Positions 35,167 through 44,359 of a stretch of 64,000 nt of DNA are shown here, in pieces. The stretch's first letter is position 1. Every line of letters starts with the position of its first letter. Under the pieces are notes generated by a model. That model ran no database searches. It worked only from the letters and a program-made list of their open reading frames with translations, and was not told where the DNA came from. The stretch spans positions 1-64,000 of the forward strand of contig CATKYJ010000013.1 of NCBI GenBank assembly GCA_949840885.1, in the 5' to 3' direction. A program made the position numbers and the translations under genes. The DNA comes from an uncultured Acetatifactor sp. (GTDB lineage: Bacteria > Bacillota > Clostridia > Lachnospirales > Lachnospiraceae).

Positions 35167-37878
35167 CTATTCTGTGTCAAGTCCGAACTCTGCGCGCTTC
35201 CGGAAAATCTCATAATTGATCATAGCATTTTGTTCCACGAGAGCTTTCCTTACCGGTTCATCATTGTAGACAATGCTGCGGAAAGCGTTCGTAATTGCCC
35301 TGGTTGTATAATAGCTTCCCGGCACCTGGGGAATCTCCTGCAAGGCAGCCATAGCCTCTTTCAGGTTCTCCATCTGTTCCTCCGGCCAGGGCAAGGACTC
35401 CATGGTTCCCACATTTGCCGGCGTAAATCTGGCTGATCCCCCCAGCAGACTTTCGATCTGGATTCCGTACCGCGCTTTCACGTCATCCCTGCTCCACCAC
35501 TCGATAAAAGCCCAAGCTGCCTCTTTGTCCTCAGCGTCCGCCAGCATAATGGTTGCAGTCAAGGTTGAACTGGCAGACCGGTCAACACTGCCGTCCTCCT
35601 GCAGGGTGCCTGGAATAGGAACCATATCCCATCTCCCTGTAATCTCCGGCGCAGCCACAACAAGCTGATTGTACATATTGTAGGGCTGAATAGACATCAC
35701 CACTTCACCCGACCGAAATCTGGAGTAAAAGTCTGTCTTTACCTCGAATCCATACTGTGTATACAGATTCGTGTAAGTGCGCATGGCATCCACCGCTGCC
35801 GTAGAATCTAAAAGCGCTGCCGTATGGCTTTCCTTGTAATAAGTACCTCCGTTCTGGAAAAGCAGAGTCGGAAACAAGTCCTGGGTCGTCACCTGCAGAT
35901 TATTTCTCTGGATCACAGGAAGAATTTCGTAAAATTCCTCCCAGGTCTGTGGCGGCGCGATGCCAAGCTGCTCAAACACATCCGTCCTGTAAAACAACAT
36001 ATTAAACATTTGGGTCTCCGGAACTCCATACCATCCTCCCTCATATTCAAAGGGAATCGTAGCGGAATCATAAAAACGGGACTTGACCTCATCCCAGCCC
36101 TCAAAGACGCTCAAATCCTGCAGCGCACCGCGGATGGCAAAGTTCACGGGCTGATCCTCCGGCGTAAACAGCGCCACATCCGGTCCCGTCTTGGCCAGTG
36201 TCGCCTCAATCAAAGACCCCTGAACCAGCATCAGATCTACCTGAATGCCCGTCTCCGGCGTAAACATTTCATCAATCATATCCTTTATCACCTGGGCCTG
36301 GTCACGTCCCGCACTGGTACCGTTGGCATTGGCATTGACGGTAGAATTCAGCCAGACCGTGATCCGTCTTTCTTCTTTCTCCTCCTCTGCCCCAACGGAA
36401 TGATTCTTATCGGAAAAAGATGCCAGGAATCGCCTAACCATATAGCACACACTGTCAAAAAAACCTGTATCTGCCGCTAAAGGCTCTCTATCCGGTGACT
36501 TCAAATAGATATAATCAAGGATAAGCGGCTGATCCTGCATATCCACTACCCAAGTGCCAAGGGCGCTTATATTGTTTTTCATACTTCCCAGGCGCTTTGG
36601 TATCTCCTCACTGTCCTCTAAAAATAAATCCAGCTGAATCTTCATGGTATCAATAGCAGATGTGGCAGAACCTTTGCCTCCGGTGACAGATGCGAAAAAC
36701 CCAAGTTCCCTTTCCAGAATATCCCGATTCCTCTGCAGTATCTCCATAAGCCCTTCCACTCTGGTATCCAGGAAATAGTCGGTATAGCTGTCAGGACTTG
36801 TACCTGTGATCATAACGATCTGCAAATACAGATCATTCAGTTCCTGCACACATGCATTGATATTTCCAAGAGAATCCGCAAAAATTCCCATTGTCACTTC
36901 CATCTTGAGTTCATGGCGTCCCTCTTCCAGCCAAATGAGGTATGGTTCCCCGTTTTCATCCGCGAAGTCTTCTGTCTGCCATTCATCATCATAGAGAAAC
37001 CGAAGCCTGTCCAATCCGCGGAACGGAATCTCCCCATCTATATACAATTTCCGGCTGGTAAACATGCCGCCCTTGAAATTTTGGCGAAACCTGGCTCCTA
37101 TGTTATAATACCCGGCTTCTTCCACCGTGAATTCCCATGTCATCCACTGCCCGGTCTGTTTCCACATGGCGCCCCCTGCCGTATTGATCCGTATCCGGGC
37201 AGGGTCATTCAATGAGCCGTCCGCGCTCTGTGTTGCCCCACTGACCCGGTCATAGGTGGGATACAGCATGGATGTGGTTTTTCGCTGTGCCGATTCGGCC
37301 TGTACTATGATCAGCTCCCCAGTTGTGTCCTCCCCGGGATGTTCCGCTCTGTACGCCTCATAAGCAGGCAGTTCCTCTCTTTTTGATGCCGTCACCCCTA
37401 AAATTTCAGCATCTGTGGAAGTACAGACGATCCTGATCTCATTGCTCCCCTCATGCAGCTGAAACTGGTAGTTCCCCATGTAAAAACCGGAAACATTCAT
37501 CAGCGTATGGCTTACCGCCTCCGTTACCATCATCTGCCTAGGAGCGATCTCATTTCCATTGACATCTTTTCTGATAGGCCCCTCATCCTCATAGATTCTT
37601 GGCAAAGACACTTCTTCGGCCTCTTTAAAGGGCAGCTCGTTATTCACCAAAACCTTAATAAAAATATCTCTTGTATTGCCTACAGGCTGTTTATATTCCA
37701 CTGTCAGTTCATATGCCCCTGCCTCATCCACCTGTACTTCATAAGTGGTATCCGAATAAATGGTTTCAGCCTGACAGCTTATTCCAGCCGTTAAAAAGAC
37801 TGTCACAGACAAACCTATCCCCAGCATCAGCATTAGAATATGCGCTATATATCCACTGTCAGTTCTTTTGTCTGTCAT
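35167..37878 (-). CDS. Large extracellular binding protein with carbohydrate-binding N-terminal domains (system 1)
   Basis: The 903-aa protein is about twice the usual length. After a signal peptide (residues 10-37) two beta-sandwich domains follow: about 40-175 (YELTVEYKQPVG, HEGSNEIRIVCTS) and 190-355 (GQWMTWEFTVEEAGYYNIGARF, EGRHELKMEV), both like CBM6/CBM35 modules. A helical stretch follows to about 480, then a family-1 solute-binding domain from about 505 (RITVWLNSTVNANANGTSAGRDQ, LLGGSARFTPANVGTME). No clear lipobox is present. The start at 37878 follows GGGAGGAGG by eleven bases. It is the first gene of the transport operon. Confidence 0.85.
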   Translation of the reverse strand: MTDKRTDSGYIAHILMLMLGIGLSVTVFLTAGISCQAETIYSDTTYEVQVDEAGAYELTVEYKQPVGNTRDIFIKVLVNNELPFKEAEEVSLPRIYEDEGPIRKDVNGNEIAPRQMMVTEAVSHTLMNVSGFYMGNYQFQLHEGSNEIRIVCTSTDAEILGVTASKREELPAYEAYRAEHPGEDTTGELIIVQAESAQRKTTSMLYPTYDRVSGATQSADGSLNDPARIRINTAGGAMWKQTGQWMTWEFTVEEAGYYNIGARFRQNFKGGMFTSRKLYIDGEIPFRGLDRLRFLYDDEWQTEDFADENGEPYLIWLEEGRHELKMEVTMGIFADSLGNINACVQELNDLYLQIVMITGTSPDSYTDYFLDTRVEGLMEILQRNRDILERELGFFASVTGGKGSATSAIDTMKIQLDLFLEDSEEIPKRLGSMKNNISALGTWVVDMQDQPLILDYIYLKSPDREPLAADTGFFDSVCYMVRRFLASFSDKNHSVGAEEEKEERRITVWLNSTVNANANGTSAGRDQAQVIKDMIDEMFTPETGIQVDLMLVQGSLIEATLAKTGPDVALFTPEDQPVNFAIRGALQDLSVFEGWDEVKSRFYDSATIPFEYEGGWYGVPETQMFNMLFYRTDVFEQLGIAPPQTWEEFYEILPVIQRNNLQVTTQDLFPTLLFQNGGTYYKESHTAALLDSTAAVDAMRTYTNLYTQYGFEVKTDFYSRFRSGEVVMSIQPYNMYNQLVVAAPEITGRWDMVPIPGTLQEDGSVDRSASSTLTATIMLADAEDKEAAWAFIEWWSRDDVKARYGIQIESLLGGSARFTPANVGTMESLPWPEEQMENLKEAMAALQEIPQVPGSYYTTRAITNAFRSIVYNDEPVRKALVEQNAMINYEIFRKRAEFGLDTE

Positions 37879-38033
37879 AATTTTGGAATCCTCCTCCCAC
37901 ATCTCTGACAGAGCTTTCTGTCACAACGAGCCGTCCCCAATGTCTTTTCATTTTGTTGCCAGAGAAATACATCCCCTGTTGAAGATATCCATGCCTTATT
38001 ATCTTCCATACTCTTTATTCCCTTTCATCAATA

Positions 38034-38063
38034 TTTATAGTAGCTCCTGCTGTTTCAATTCAA
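38034..38063 (-). promoter_or_regulatory. Promoter for the glycan-transport operon
   Basis: On the minus strand TTGAAT (complement of 38058-38063) and TATAAA (complement of 38034-38039) are 18 bp apart. Transcription would start near 38027. Confidence 0.55.
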
Positions 38064-38148
38064 AAGCTCTCTATTTACCAAAAAAATCCCAGTTTTTCTA
38101 CAACTTTGCAAGAATTTTTTGGCATATTTGATAATTTGTAATAGCATA

Positions 38149-38177
38149 TTGAAATATCATACACAATGGAATATAAT
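38149..38177 (+). promoter_or_regulatory. Promoter for the AraC-type regulator gene
   Basis: TTGAAA at 38149-38154 and TATAAT at 38172-38177 are exactly 17 bp apart, close to the sigma-A consensus. Transcription would begin near 38184. Confidence 0.75.
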
Positions 38178-38337
38178 ACTAATAACTGTCATTTTCTGCT
38201 TTTTTCATCATTGTTTCTGATGCCAAATTGATTGACATCTGAAGTATTGCTTTGGATCAATTGAGGAATGTATATTTATTTCATAAGTCTATAAAGCGAA
38301 ATATAGATGTCAGCACATAAGAAAGGATAGCAATATT

Positions 38338-39117
38338 ATGATTACGGTATATAATGGAGGTTGTGATTCAAGACATAAGACCCCTCTTGAGGTTCTGTAC
38401 ACGGGTTCAGACTACTTGCTTCTATTTGTCAAAACAGATGCTTTCTTTGAAGTTGCAAATAAAATAATGGAGGTTCCCCCTAACACGATTATCCTGTATG
38501 ATATAGGCGCAAAAGTCCATTATGGCAGATCATGCCCCCATTATAACGATAATTGGATCCATTTTGGTATTTCCCAAGATGAAATAAAGCTGCCGCACGC
38601 TCTCCGGTTACCGTTTAATGCACCAATCACTCTGAAACAGACCGGACAGATCAATGAGCTGATGCGTCTGATCGCGATCGCCAACCTGACCAACGATGTT
38701 TACCGGGATAAACTGCTGGACTCCTACATGCATGCACTCCTTTACCATATAGCATCTTTGCTCCAGGAAATGCCGATTCCTTTAAGCCACCACAAATTTT
38801 ATCCGGCATTCAGTAAAATCCGCCTTGAGATCCTGAATTCTCCCCAAATGGACTGGAGTGTTGACTCAATGGCAGACAGCGTCAACCTTTCCCCATCCTA
38901 TTTTCAGCACTTGTACAAAGAATTTTTTGGTATTCCCTGTATGCGGGAAGTAATTCTGGCCCGATTACGGCTGGCGAAATTCTATCTGTCCACCACAGAC
39001 CAGAGCATTCAGTCATTGGCTGCTCTTTGCGGCTATGAAAGTGATTTACATTTTATGAAACAGTTCAAAAAAAATATGAACATGACGCCCTCGCAATATA
39101 GAGCCAGCTGCAGATAA
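38338..39117 (+). CDS. AraC-family transcriptional regulator of the glycan locus
   Basis: The 259-aa protein has a cupin-like N-terminal sensor (VPPNTIILYDIGAKVHYG near residues 46-64) and a C-terminal two-HTH AraC domain (about 155-258; LSPSYFQHLYKEFFGIPCM, and LAALCGYESDLHFMKQFKK). It should bind a sugar and activate the divergent operon. AAAGGA lies 10 bases before the start. Confidence 0.92.
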   Translation: MITVYNGGCDSRHKTPLEVLYTGSDYLLLFVKTDAFFEVANKIMEVPPNTIILYDIGAKVHYGRSCPHYNDNWIHFGISQDEIKLPHALRLPFNAPITLKQTGQINELMRLIAIANLTNDVYRDKLLDSYMHALLYHIASLLQEMPIPLSHHKFYPAFSKIRLEILNSPQMDWSVDSMADSVNLSPSYFQHLYKEFFGIPCMREVILARLRLAKFYLSTTDQSIQSLAALCGYESDLHFMKQFKKNMNMTPSQYRASCR

Positions 39118-39119
39118 AT

Positions 39120-39146
39120 ACGGGCCTGCGGCAAATGCCCGTTTTC
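39120..39146 (+). terminator. Terminator after the AraC-type gene
   Basis: ACGGGC at 39120-39125 pairs with GCCCGT at 39137-39142 and a short U-run follows. It sits three bases past the stop codon. The stem is only six pairs. Confidence 0.5.
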
Positions 39147-39211
39147 TGCGGTATTCAGCATCTGCTTGCATTATCGCGATATCGCCAAGAAAAGTTCGGA
39201 GGTAAAAAGCC

Positions 39212-40153
39212 ATGGATATCAGAAGCAAAAAAGAATCGTCCGCTGACTACCGCCAGATAGAGGAACCGGCACGGTTTCCCTCATCCTATATTTTTCAGCT
39301 CACAAAAACGGGCATACGCAATCCCGTCTGTACTTTGATCCGTTCAAAAGCCGGGGTATGCGTATACCGTGTAAAATCAGAGGGGAAAAGGCTGATCCTG
39401 AAAGTCTTTGAGAAAGAAGAGGACACACGGGAAATCCAAAATTATCTGATCCTGTCAGAACTTGGGATTCCCACCCTGCCGTTATTGGGCTACACGGAAA
39501 ATGCGATCCTTTTGCCCGATGTGGAAGCGTCCGCTGATTACAGGCTGGGTGTGGAAAACGATATGGACGACCCTCGGGCGGCAAGGGCCATCGCAAAGTG
39601 GTACAGGGCGCTTCATGAAAAGGGCAGCGCCTATCTTTCGGGCAAGGAGATTTCCATGTACGACGAATCGGACGTAATCACTCCGGAAAATATGAAGCTG
39701 GTGGCGGAAAAGACCGGCACTGTGGGCAATGCGCTCTGGCAGATTCTCCGGACGCACTACAGCGAGATTCGCAGCCGAATAGATTCTCTGCCCCGGACAT
39801 TGACGTACAACGATTTTTACTGGACGAATCTGATCATATCGAAAGACCAGGAAACCGCTTTCATGTTCGATTACAATCTGCTGGGAAAGGGCATTGCTTA
39901 CGGCGATATCCGAAATGTCACCGGCTCCCTTTCCCGGGAAGCGGCTGAAGCTTTTCTGGAAGAATACGGTGATTACATCTCCGGGGAAGAGAAAAGAGCG
40001 GATGCCTTTATGGCACCTCTTGTGACGCTGTTCGGCGCATGCAGCCGCGATTCGTTTCCGTCCTGGGCAGAGCCCTCACTGGAGGAGTTGAAAAGCGGCG
40101 GCATACTGAGGCATCTCAGGGAATGGACAGGCTTAGGTGCGGCAGGCGCCTAG
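39212..40153 (+). CDS. Aminoglycoside-phosphotransferase-fold kinase
   Basis: The 313-aa protein has the APH/choline-kinase fold: a Lys in the N-lobe (KRLILKVFEKEED), the catalytic-loop motif LTYNDFYWTNLII near 205-217 (Asp and Asn in the NDxxxxN pattern) and the metal-binding Asp in FMFDYNLLGKG. The substrate is unknown; it may be a sugar, a metabolite or a drug. GGAGG lies 9 bases upstream. It reads in the same direction as the regulator but behind its terminator. Confidence 0.85.
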   Translation: MDIRSKKESSADYRQIEEPARFPSSYIFQLTKTGIRNPVCTLIRSKAGVCVYRVKSEGKRLILKVFEKEEDTREIQNYLILSELGIPTLPLLGYTENAILLPDVEASADYRLGVENDMDDPRAARAIAKWYRALHEKGSAYLSGKEISMYDESDVITPENMKLVAEKTGTVGNALWQILRTHYSEIRSRIDSLPRTLTYNDFYWTNLIISKDQETAFMFDYNLLGKGIAYGDIRNVTGSLSREAAEAFLEEYGDYISGEEKRADAFMAPLVTLFGACSRDSFPSWAEPSLEELKSGGILRHLREWTGLGAAGA

Positions 40154-40308
40154 TACCGGCAGGGTCATACTTGTCGTTCCCGCTTCCGGCCGCCGTGTAT
40201 GTGTCTGCAAAAATTTCCGCCGGCCCGTAAGCGTCTTGTATTCCCGCTTTTCCCATGCAGTCCATGCCGCACCTCGCATATTCACAGTCTGATCTTAAGG
40301 GGCGCTTG

Positions 40309-41148
40309 TCAGCCCGGTATACCCTCCACGCAGTTGGCCATCAGCATGGCGATGGTCATGGGGCCTACGCCTCCGGGCACGGGCGTGATATAGGATGTCT
40401 TCGGTGCAACGCTGTCGAAATCTACGTCCCCGCAAAGCTTATTGTCCGCATTCCTGTGGATGCCTACATCAATCACTACAGCTCCGTCTTTTACATACGT
40501 CTCGTCCACCATCTTAGGCCTGCCCACCGCTGCCACCAGAATGTCTGCACGTTTCGTGATCTCTTTCAGATTCTTCGTCCGGGAATGGCATACCGTCACC
40601 GTGCCGTTCTCCCGCAGCAGCAGCATGGCCATGGGCTTGCCCACGATGTTGCTGCGGCCCAGCACCACGCACTCCTTTCCCTCTATGGAGATGCCCGAGC
40701 GCTTCAGCAATTGGATGACGCCTGCGGGGGTGCAGGAGACGTAACCGGGCCTGCCGATGCTTAAGTTCCCCACGCTCACGGGGTGGAAGCCGTCCACATC
40801 CTTTTTAGGCGCGATGGCAAGGAGCACCCTTTCTTCATTGATATGGGAGGGCAGGGGAAGCTGTACCAAAATTCCGTTTACATCTTCGCGTCCGTTCAGC
40901 TCTCCGATGATGCCCAGCAGCTCCTCCTCTGTAGTCTCCTCCGGCAGTTCGTAGGAAAGGGAACGGATTCCCACATATTCGCAGGCTTTCTTCTTGTTGC
41001 GCACGTACACTGAGGACGCAGGGTCTGCGCCTACCTGGATCACCGCCAGTGTCCGTTCCATGCCCTGCTCTTTCATGGCCGCGACTTTCTCCCTCAATTC
41101 GTCCTTGATTTCCTGGGAAATCTGTTTTCCGTCTATGATTGTATACAT
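40309..41148 (-). CDS. folD: Bifunctional methylenetetrahydrofolate dehydrogenase/cyclohydrolase
   Basis: The 279-aa enzyme interconverts 5,10-methylene- and 10-formyl-tetrahydrofolate with NADP. It has the catalytic Lys in YVRNKKKACE, the FolD signatures GILVQLPLPSHI and PVPGGVGPMTIAMLM, the GRSNIVGKP nucleotide-binding loop and KDVDGFH. Full family length. The ATG at 41148 has AGGAGG five bases upstream; the GTG just before it is too close. Confidence 0.97.
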   Translation of the reverse strand: MYTIIDGKQISQEIKDELREKVAAMKEQGMERTLAVIQVGADPASSVYVRNKKKACEYVGIRSLSYELPEETTEEELLGIIGELNGREDVNGILVQLPLPSHINEERVLLAIAPKKDVDGFHPVSVGNLSIGRPGYVSCTPAGVIQLLKRSGISIEGKECVVLGRSNIVGKPMAMLLLRENGTVTVCHSRTKNLKEITKRADILVAAVGRPKMVDETYVKDGAVVIDVGIHRNADNKLCGDVDFDSVAPKTSYITPVPGGVGPMTIAMLMANCVEGIPG

Positions 41149-41261
41149 CACATCCTCCTATGCCATTACTCTATCTCCATATATTGCCCCATGCCGGTAG
41201 GTCGGGCAGCAAAACCGAGCTTTTCCTAAAAGAGCTCCTTTCCTTTCACCGCTTCACACCG

Positions 41262-42413
41262 TCATTCTGTGCAGACAGCTCTCCCGTCAATGAACACATG
41301 CTTCACTTTCGTGGAGACTTCAAAGGGACAGCCGTCCGTGATGACTATATCCGCGTCTTTCCCTGTTTCCAGGGATCCCACCCGGTCCGCGATGCCCGCA
41401 TGCTTTGCGGGATTGATGGTGATGGCCTGAAGCGCAGCAAAGGGATCCATCCCTGCCTGTACCGCCAGGCCTGCGCACAGGGGCAGGTACTCCTGGGGAA
41501 TTACCGGGGAATCCGTGATGATGGACACCTGGCAGCCTGCGGCCGCCAGCACGCCAGGGGTAGTCCAGCTCTTATTGCGCAGCTCGAACTTGGAGGCGCT
41601 GCCCAGAGTAGGTCCCACCGCCAGCGGCACGTTCTCTTTCACCAGCTCCTCCACGATTAAGTGCCCCTCCGTCACATGCTCCAGGGTGATCTTCAGGTCG
41701 AACTCTCTGGCAATGCGCAGGGCGGTAAACAGATCCTCCGCGGCATGGGCATGGGCCTTTAGGGGAATCTCTTTTCGCATCACGGGAAGCAAAGCCTCCA
41801 GCTTCATGTCAAAGGCAGGGCGCTTGGAGATATCGTCCCCGGCGGCCTCCTTTTTCTCCATATACTCTCTGGCCTTAAACAGGGTCTCCCGCAGCAGCGC
41901 CGCTGTGGTCATGCGGCTGGAGTCTTTCTTGTCCCGGTACACCCGCTTGGGGTTCTCGCCGAAAGCACATTTCATGGCCACAGCGTCCCGGACCACCATG
42001 TTGTCCACCCTTTTGCCCACGGTCTTAATGGTCGTAAAAGTACCGCCCAGCACATTTGCGCTGCCGGGACCCGTGCAGACACAGGTAACGCCAGCCGCCG
42101 CTGCCTTGGGAAACGCCGGATCCATGGGCTTCACCCCGTCGATTCCCCGCATCTGGGGACTGATGATATCGTTCATTTCATTGTAGTCCATTCCCTCGTA
42201 GCCGATGCCGTAGCCGTCTAAGCCTATATGTCCGTGGGCTTCTACGAAGCCGGGATACACCTGCAGGCCGTCTGCGTCCACTACTTCCGCGTCCCCGGGG
42301 ATTTCCAGGTTTTCCCCGATTGCCTTAATCTTGCCGTCCTCCACCAGAATGTCCGCCCGGAAGCCCTCTCTGTGCACGCCGTCATGCACTGTTCCGTTTT
42401 TGATACAAAGCAT
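41262..42413 (-). CDS. Amidohydrolase
   Basis: The 383-aa protein is a metal-dependent amidohydrolase: [12 protein letters not shown] near residue 58 (metal His pair), [10 protein letters not shown] near 220, the later His in TLEHVTEGH, and the catalytic Asp in [10 protein letters not shown]. Such enzymes hydrolyse cyclic amides, N-acyl groups or related bonds; the substrate is unknown. AGGAGGG precedes the ATG. It lies 113 bp upstream of folD on the same strand. Confidence 0.92.
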   Translation of the reverse strand: MLCIKNGTVHDGVHREGFRADILVEDGKIKAIGENLEIPGDAEVVDADGLQVYPGFVEAHGHIGLDGYGIGYEGMDYNEMNDIISPQMRGIDGVKPMDPAFPKAAAAGVTCVCTGPGSANVLGGTFTTIKTVGKRVDNMVVRDAVAMKCAFGENPKRVYRDKKDSSRMTTAALLRETLFKAREYMEKKEAAGDDISKRPAFDMKLEALLPVMRKEIPLKAHAHAAEDLFTALRIAREFDLKITLEHVTEGHLIVEELVKENVPLAVGPTLGSASKFELRNKSWTTPGVLAAAGCQVSIITDSPVIPQEYLPLCAGLAVQAGMDPFAALQAITINPAKHAGIADRVGSLETGKDADIVITDGCPFEVSTKVKHVFIDGRAVCTE

Positions 42414-42566
42414 ATTTTTGCCCTCCTATATTACATTTCTGACTTCACTTATTTCTTTTGAATCGCCTCGCAAATCCACTTTTAAGCTGTAACGATTTCA
42501 AATTAGGATTTTATGATCTGATAAATACCATGAAATCATTTTTTAGGAAAATTGGGGTTCTTCCTC

Positions 42567-44186
42567 CTAATATACATATGGCATCCTGCCCGTAATCTCC
42601 TCATAGCAGCCCAATATCCCGTCCAGGGGAATGCACCAGTACCGGATAGGATCCTCGGAGTACGCATAGGCCATGCCGATGAGATTCCCATAGCCGTCCA
42701 GCACTGCGGATCCGGAATCCCCATGCACCAGCTCTATGGTCACCTCCGTGTGCTCCCTCTGGTCGTACCACTCAAACTCCTGCTTCACCTTGATCAGGTT
42801 TCCGGTGCTTATATGGATCAGCCCGCCCTCTTTGTCCACCCGCTCCAGAGCCAGGGCAATCTCCTGCTCATCCAGGCTCTGCCAATAAGTCCGGTCGATA
42901 TGTACTGTCATCAGCTGGTTCAGAAGCTCCTTTGGCACATCCTCCAGGGCCACCTTTGCCACGCCTACATCGTAAATCTCGCTGACCCCCACCTTTTCTC
43001 CGGAAAGCTTTGTCCCGTCAAAAAAATACACGTCCCAGTCCTCGTACTTGCCCACCACATGGCTGTTGGAGCAGATATAGATTGCGTCCCGGGTTATCTC
43101 CACGATATAGCCGGAGCCGGAACTGTAGCCGCCTCCGCCCAGGCCGTGATAAAGCTGCACCAGCGCCGGGCGCATATACTCCAACATCTCTTCTATGTCC
43201 TCCTGTTCCGAAGCGCCTCCGTCATAGATATTCGGCGCTCCGAGGATACAGTCCGTCCGATAGTCGATCCGGCGTTTTCCTATCAGACCCTGAATCTCGT
43301 CCGGGGAGGCCACGGTCACCAGCGCCTCCTCCACCGTCTCCAGCCCATAGCTGTCCTGGGCCAAGTAGCGCAGCGTATAGCGCCCCTCCTCATCTAGTTT
43401 TATTTCGGAATCGTCTATCCGTATATCTCCGGTCAGGTTTCCGTCTACATCGTCCCTTGCCGTCACATCCGCCTCATAGTCCGGAGCGCTTCCCGGAACG
43501 ATGTAAAAATCATGGATTCCCTCAAAAGCCGGAGGCGTGTCCACGATGACGCGGATTTCCCCCCTTGTCTCGTTCCCGGCCCGGTCTCTGGCTCCGATCT
43601 CCAGCGCATACTCCCCCACTCTGTCAAAGCAAAGTTCATAGCGGGCCTCATCCTCCTCCAGGAAAAAGCCCTCCGCCTCCCTGTCCACATCCGACAACCC
43701 TGCGATCACGTCCGAAACGCCATAGTTTCTGTCCGTTGCCAGGTAGACCTGGCCCTCTTTCCACAAAATGAATGGCGGCACCGTGTCTCGGATCTCGATC
43801 CGGTAGGCGAACTCCTTACTTCCATGGCGGACCACCGCCTCATAGATGCCCGTCTCCGACTCGTCCACCCCCGAAAGGTCCAGTTCGCCCAGCTGGACAG
43901 ACCAGTCCGTGCCGATAAGGTAATCTGTAATGTCTCGGCTCACCACATCCCCATATTCATAAGTCATCTCCGTGAATGCCGGCTCTACCCGGTAGATACG
44001 GAAATAAAAAAACAGGCCCCCTGCCACAAGCAAAAACAAACATATGCCGAAAACTACTCTTTTTCTGCCCCTATTCCTTTCGTCAGCACTCCTCACTTTT
44101 GCTTTCCCATCCTTTGCCTCTTCTGCACTGATTTTCTTCGAAATCTCTTCCTCAATAAGAGTAACATTCAGGGGCGCTTTTGTCAA
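42567..44186 (-). CDS. Membrane-anchored trypsin-like serine protease with Ig-like domains
   Basis: The 539-aa protein has a 40-residue basic cytoplasmic start, one membrane helix near 46-62, two or three Ig/cadherin-like domains (EIRDTVPPFILWKEG, YEADVTARDDVDGNL), and a C-terminal trypsin-like domain with His in ICSNSHVVGK, Asp in YDVGVAKV and Ser in VHGDSGSAV. It should cleave proteins outside the cell, perhaps as part of surface quality control. The start at 44186 is a TTG without a clear ribosome binding site, so the true start is uncertain. It is divergent from the thiamine pyrophosphokinase gene. Confidence 0.85.
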   Translation of the reverse strand: MTKAPLNVTLIEEEISKKISAEEAKDGKAKVRSADERNRGRKRVVFGICLFLLVAGGLFFYFRIYRVEPAFTEMTYEYGDVVSRDITDYLIGTDWSVQLGELDLSGVDESETGIYEAVVRHGSKEFAYRIEIRDTVPPFILWKEGQVYLATDRNYGVSDVIAGLSDVDREAEGFFLEEDEARYELCFDRVGEYALEIGARDRAGNETRGEIRVIVDTPPAFEGIHDFYIVPGSAPDYEADVTARDDVDGNLTGDIRIDDSEIKLDEEGRYTLRYLAQDSYGLETVEEALVTVASPDEIQGLIGKRRIDYRTDCILGAPNIYDGGASEQEDIEEMLEYMRPALVQLYHGLGGGGYSSGSGYIVEITRDAIYICSNSHVVGKYEDWDVYFFDGTKLSGEKVGVSEIYDVGVAKVALEDVPKELLNQLMTVHIDRTYWQSLDEQEIALALERVDKEGGLIHISTGNLIKVKQEFEWYDQREHTEVTIELVHGDSGSAVLDGYGNLIGMAYAYSEDPIRYWCIPLDGILGCYEEITGRMPYVY

Positions 44187-44259
44187 CGGCAGAGAGAAGC
44201 CGCAGCAGGATGCCTGAAACTTATAAAGACCGGCAAAGGCTAAAATCCTTACAAATACC

Positions 44260-44288
44260 TTGTGCTTTGGCTTTCCTCATGTTACAAT
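44260..44288 (+). promoter_or_regulatory. Promoter for the thiamine pyrophosphokinase gene
   Basis: TTGTGC at 44260-44265 and TACAAT at 44283-44288 are 17 bp apart, about 72 bases ahead of the gene. Confidence 0.55.
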
Positions 44289-44359
44289 AGGAAATATATT
44301 TGACGAATATCCTGACCGGCTTTGCCGGGAAGCAATTGCTTGGATGGAGGAGGCTTGTT

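Larger units (their letters stand above)
37879..38337. promoter_or_regulatory. Divergent regulatory region of the glycan locus
   Basis: These 459 AT-rich bases separate the transport operon from the AraC-type regulator and contain no coding frame. Each direction has a good housekeeping-type promoter (38034-38063 minus, 38149-38177 plus), separated by about 85 bp, where the regulator's operator would be expected. Each would give a leader of roughly 150 nt. Confidence 0.6.
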
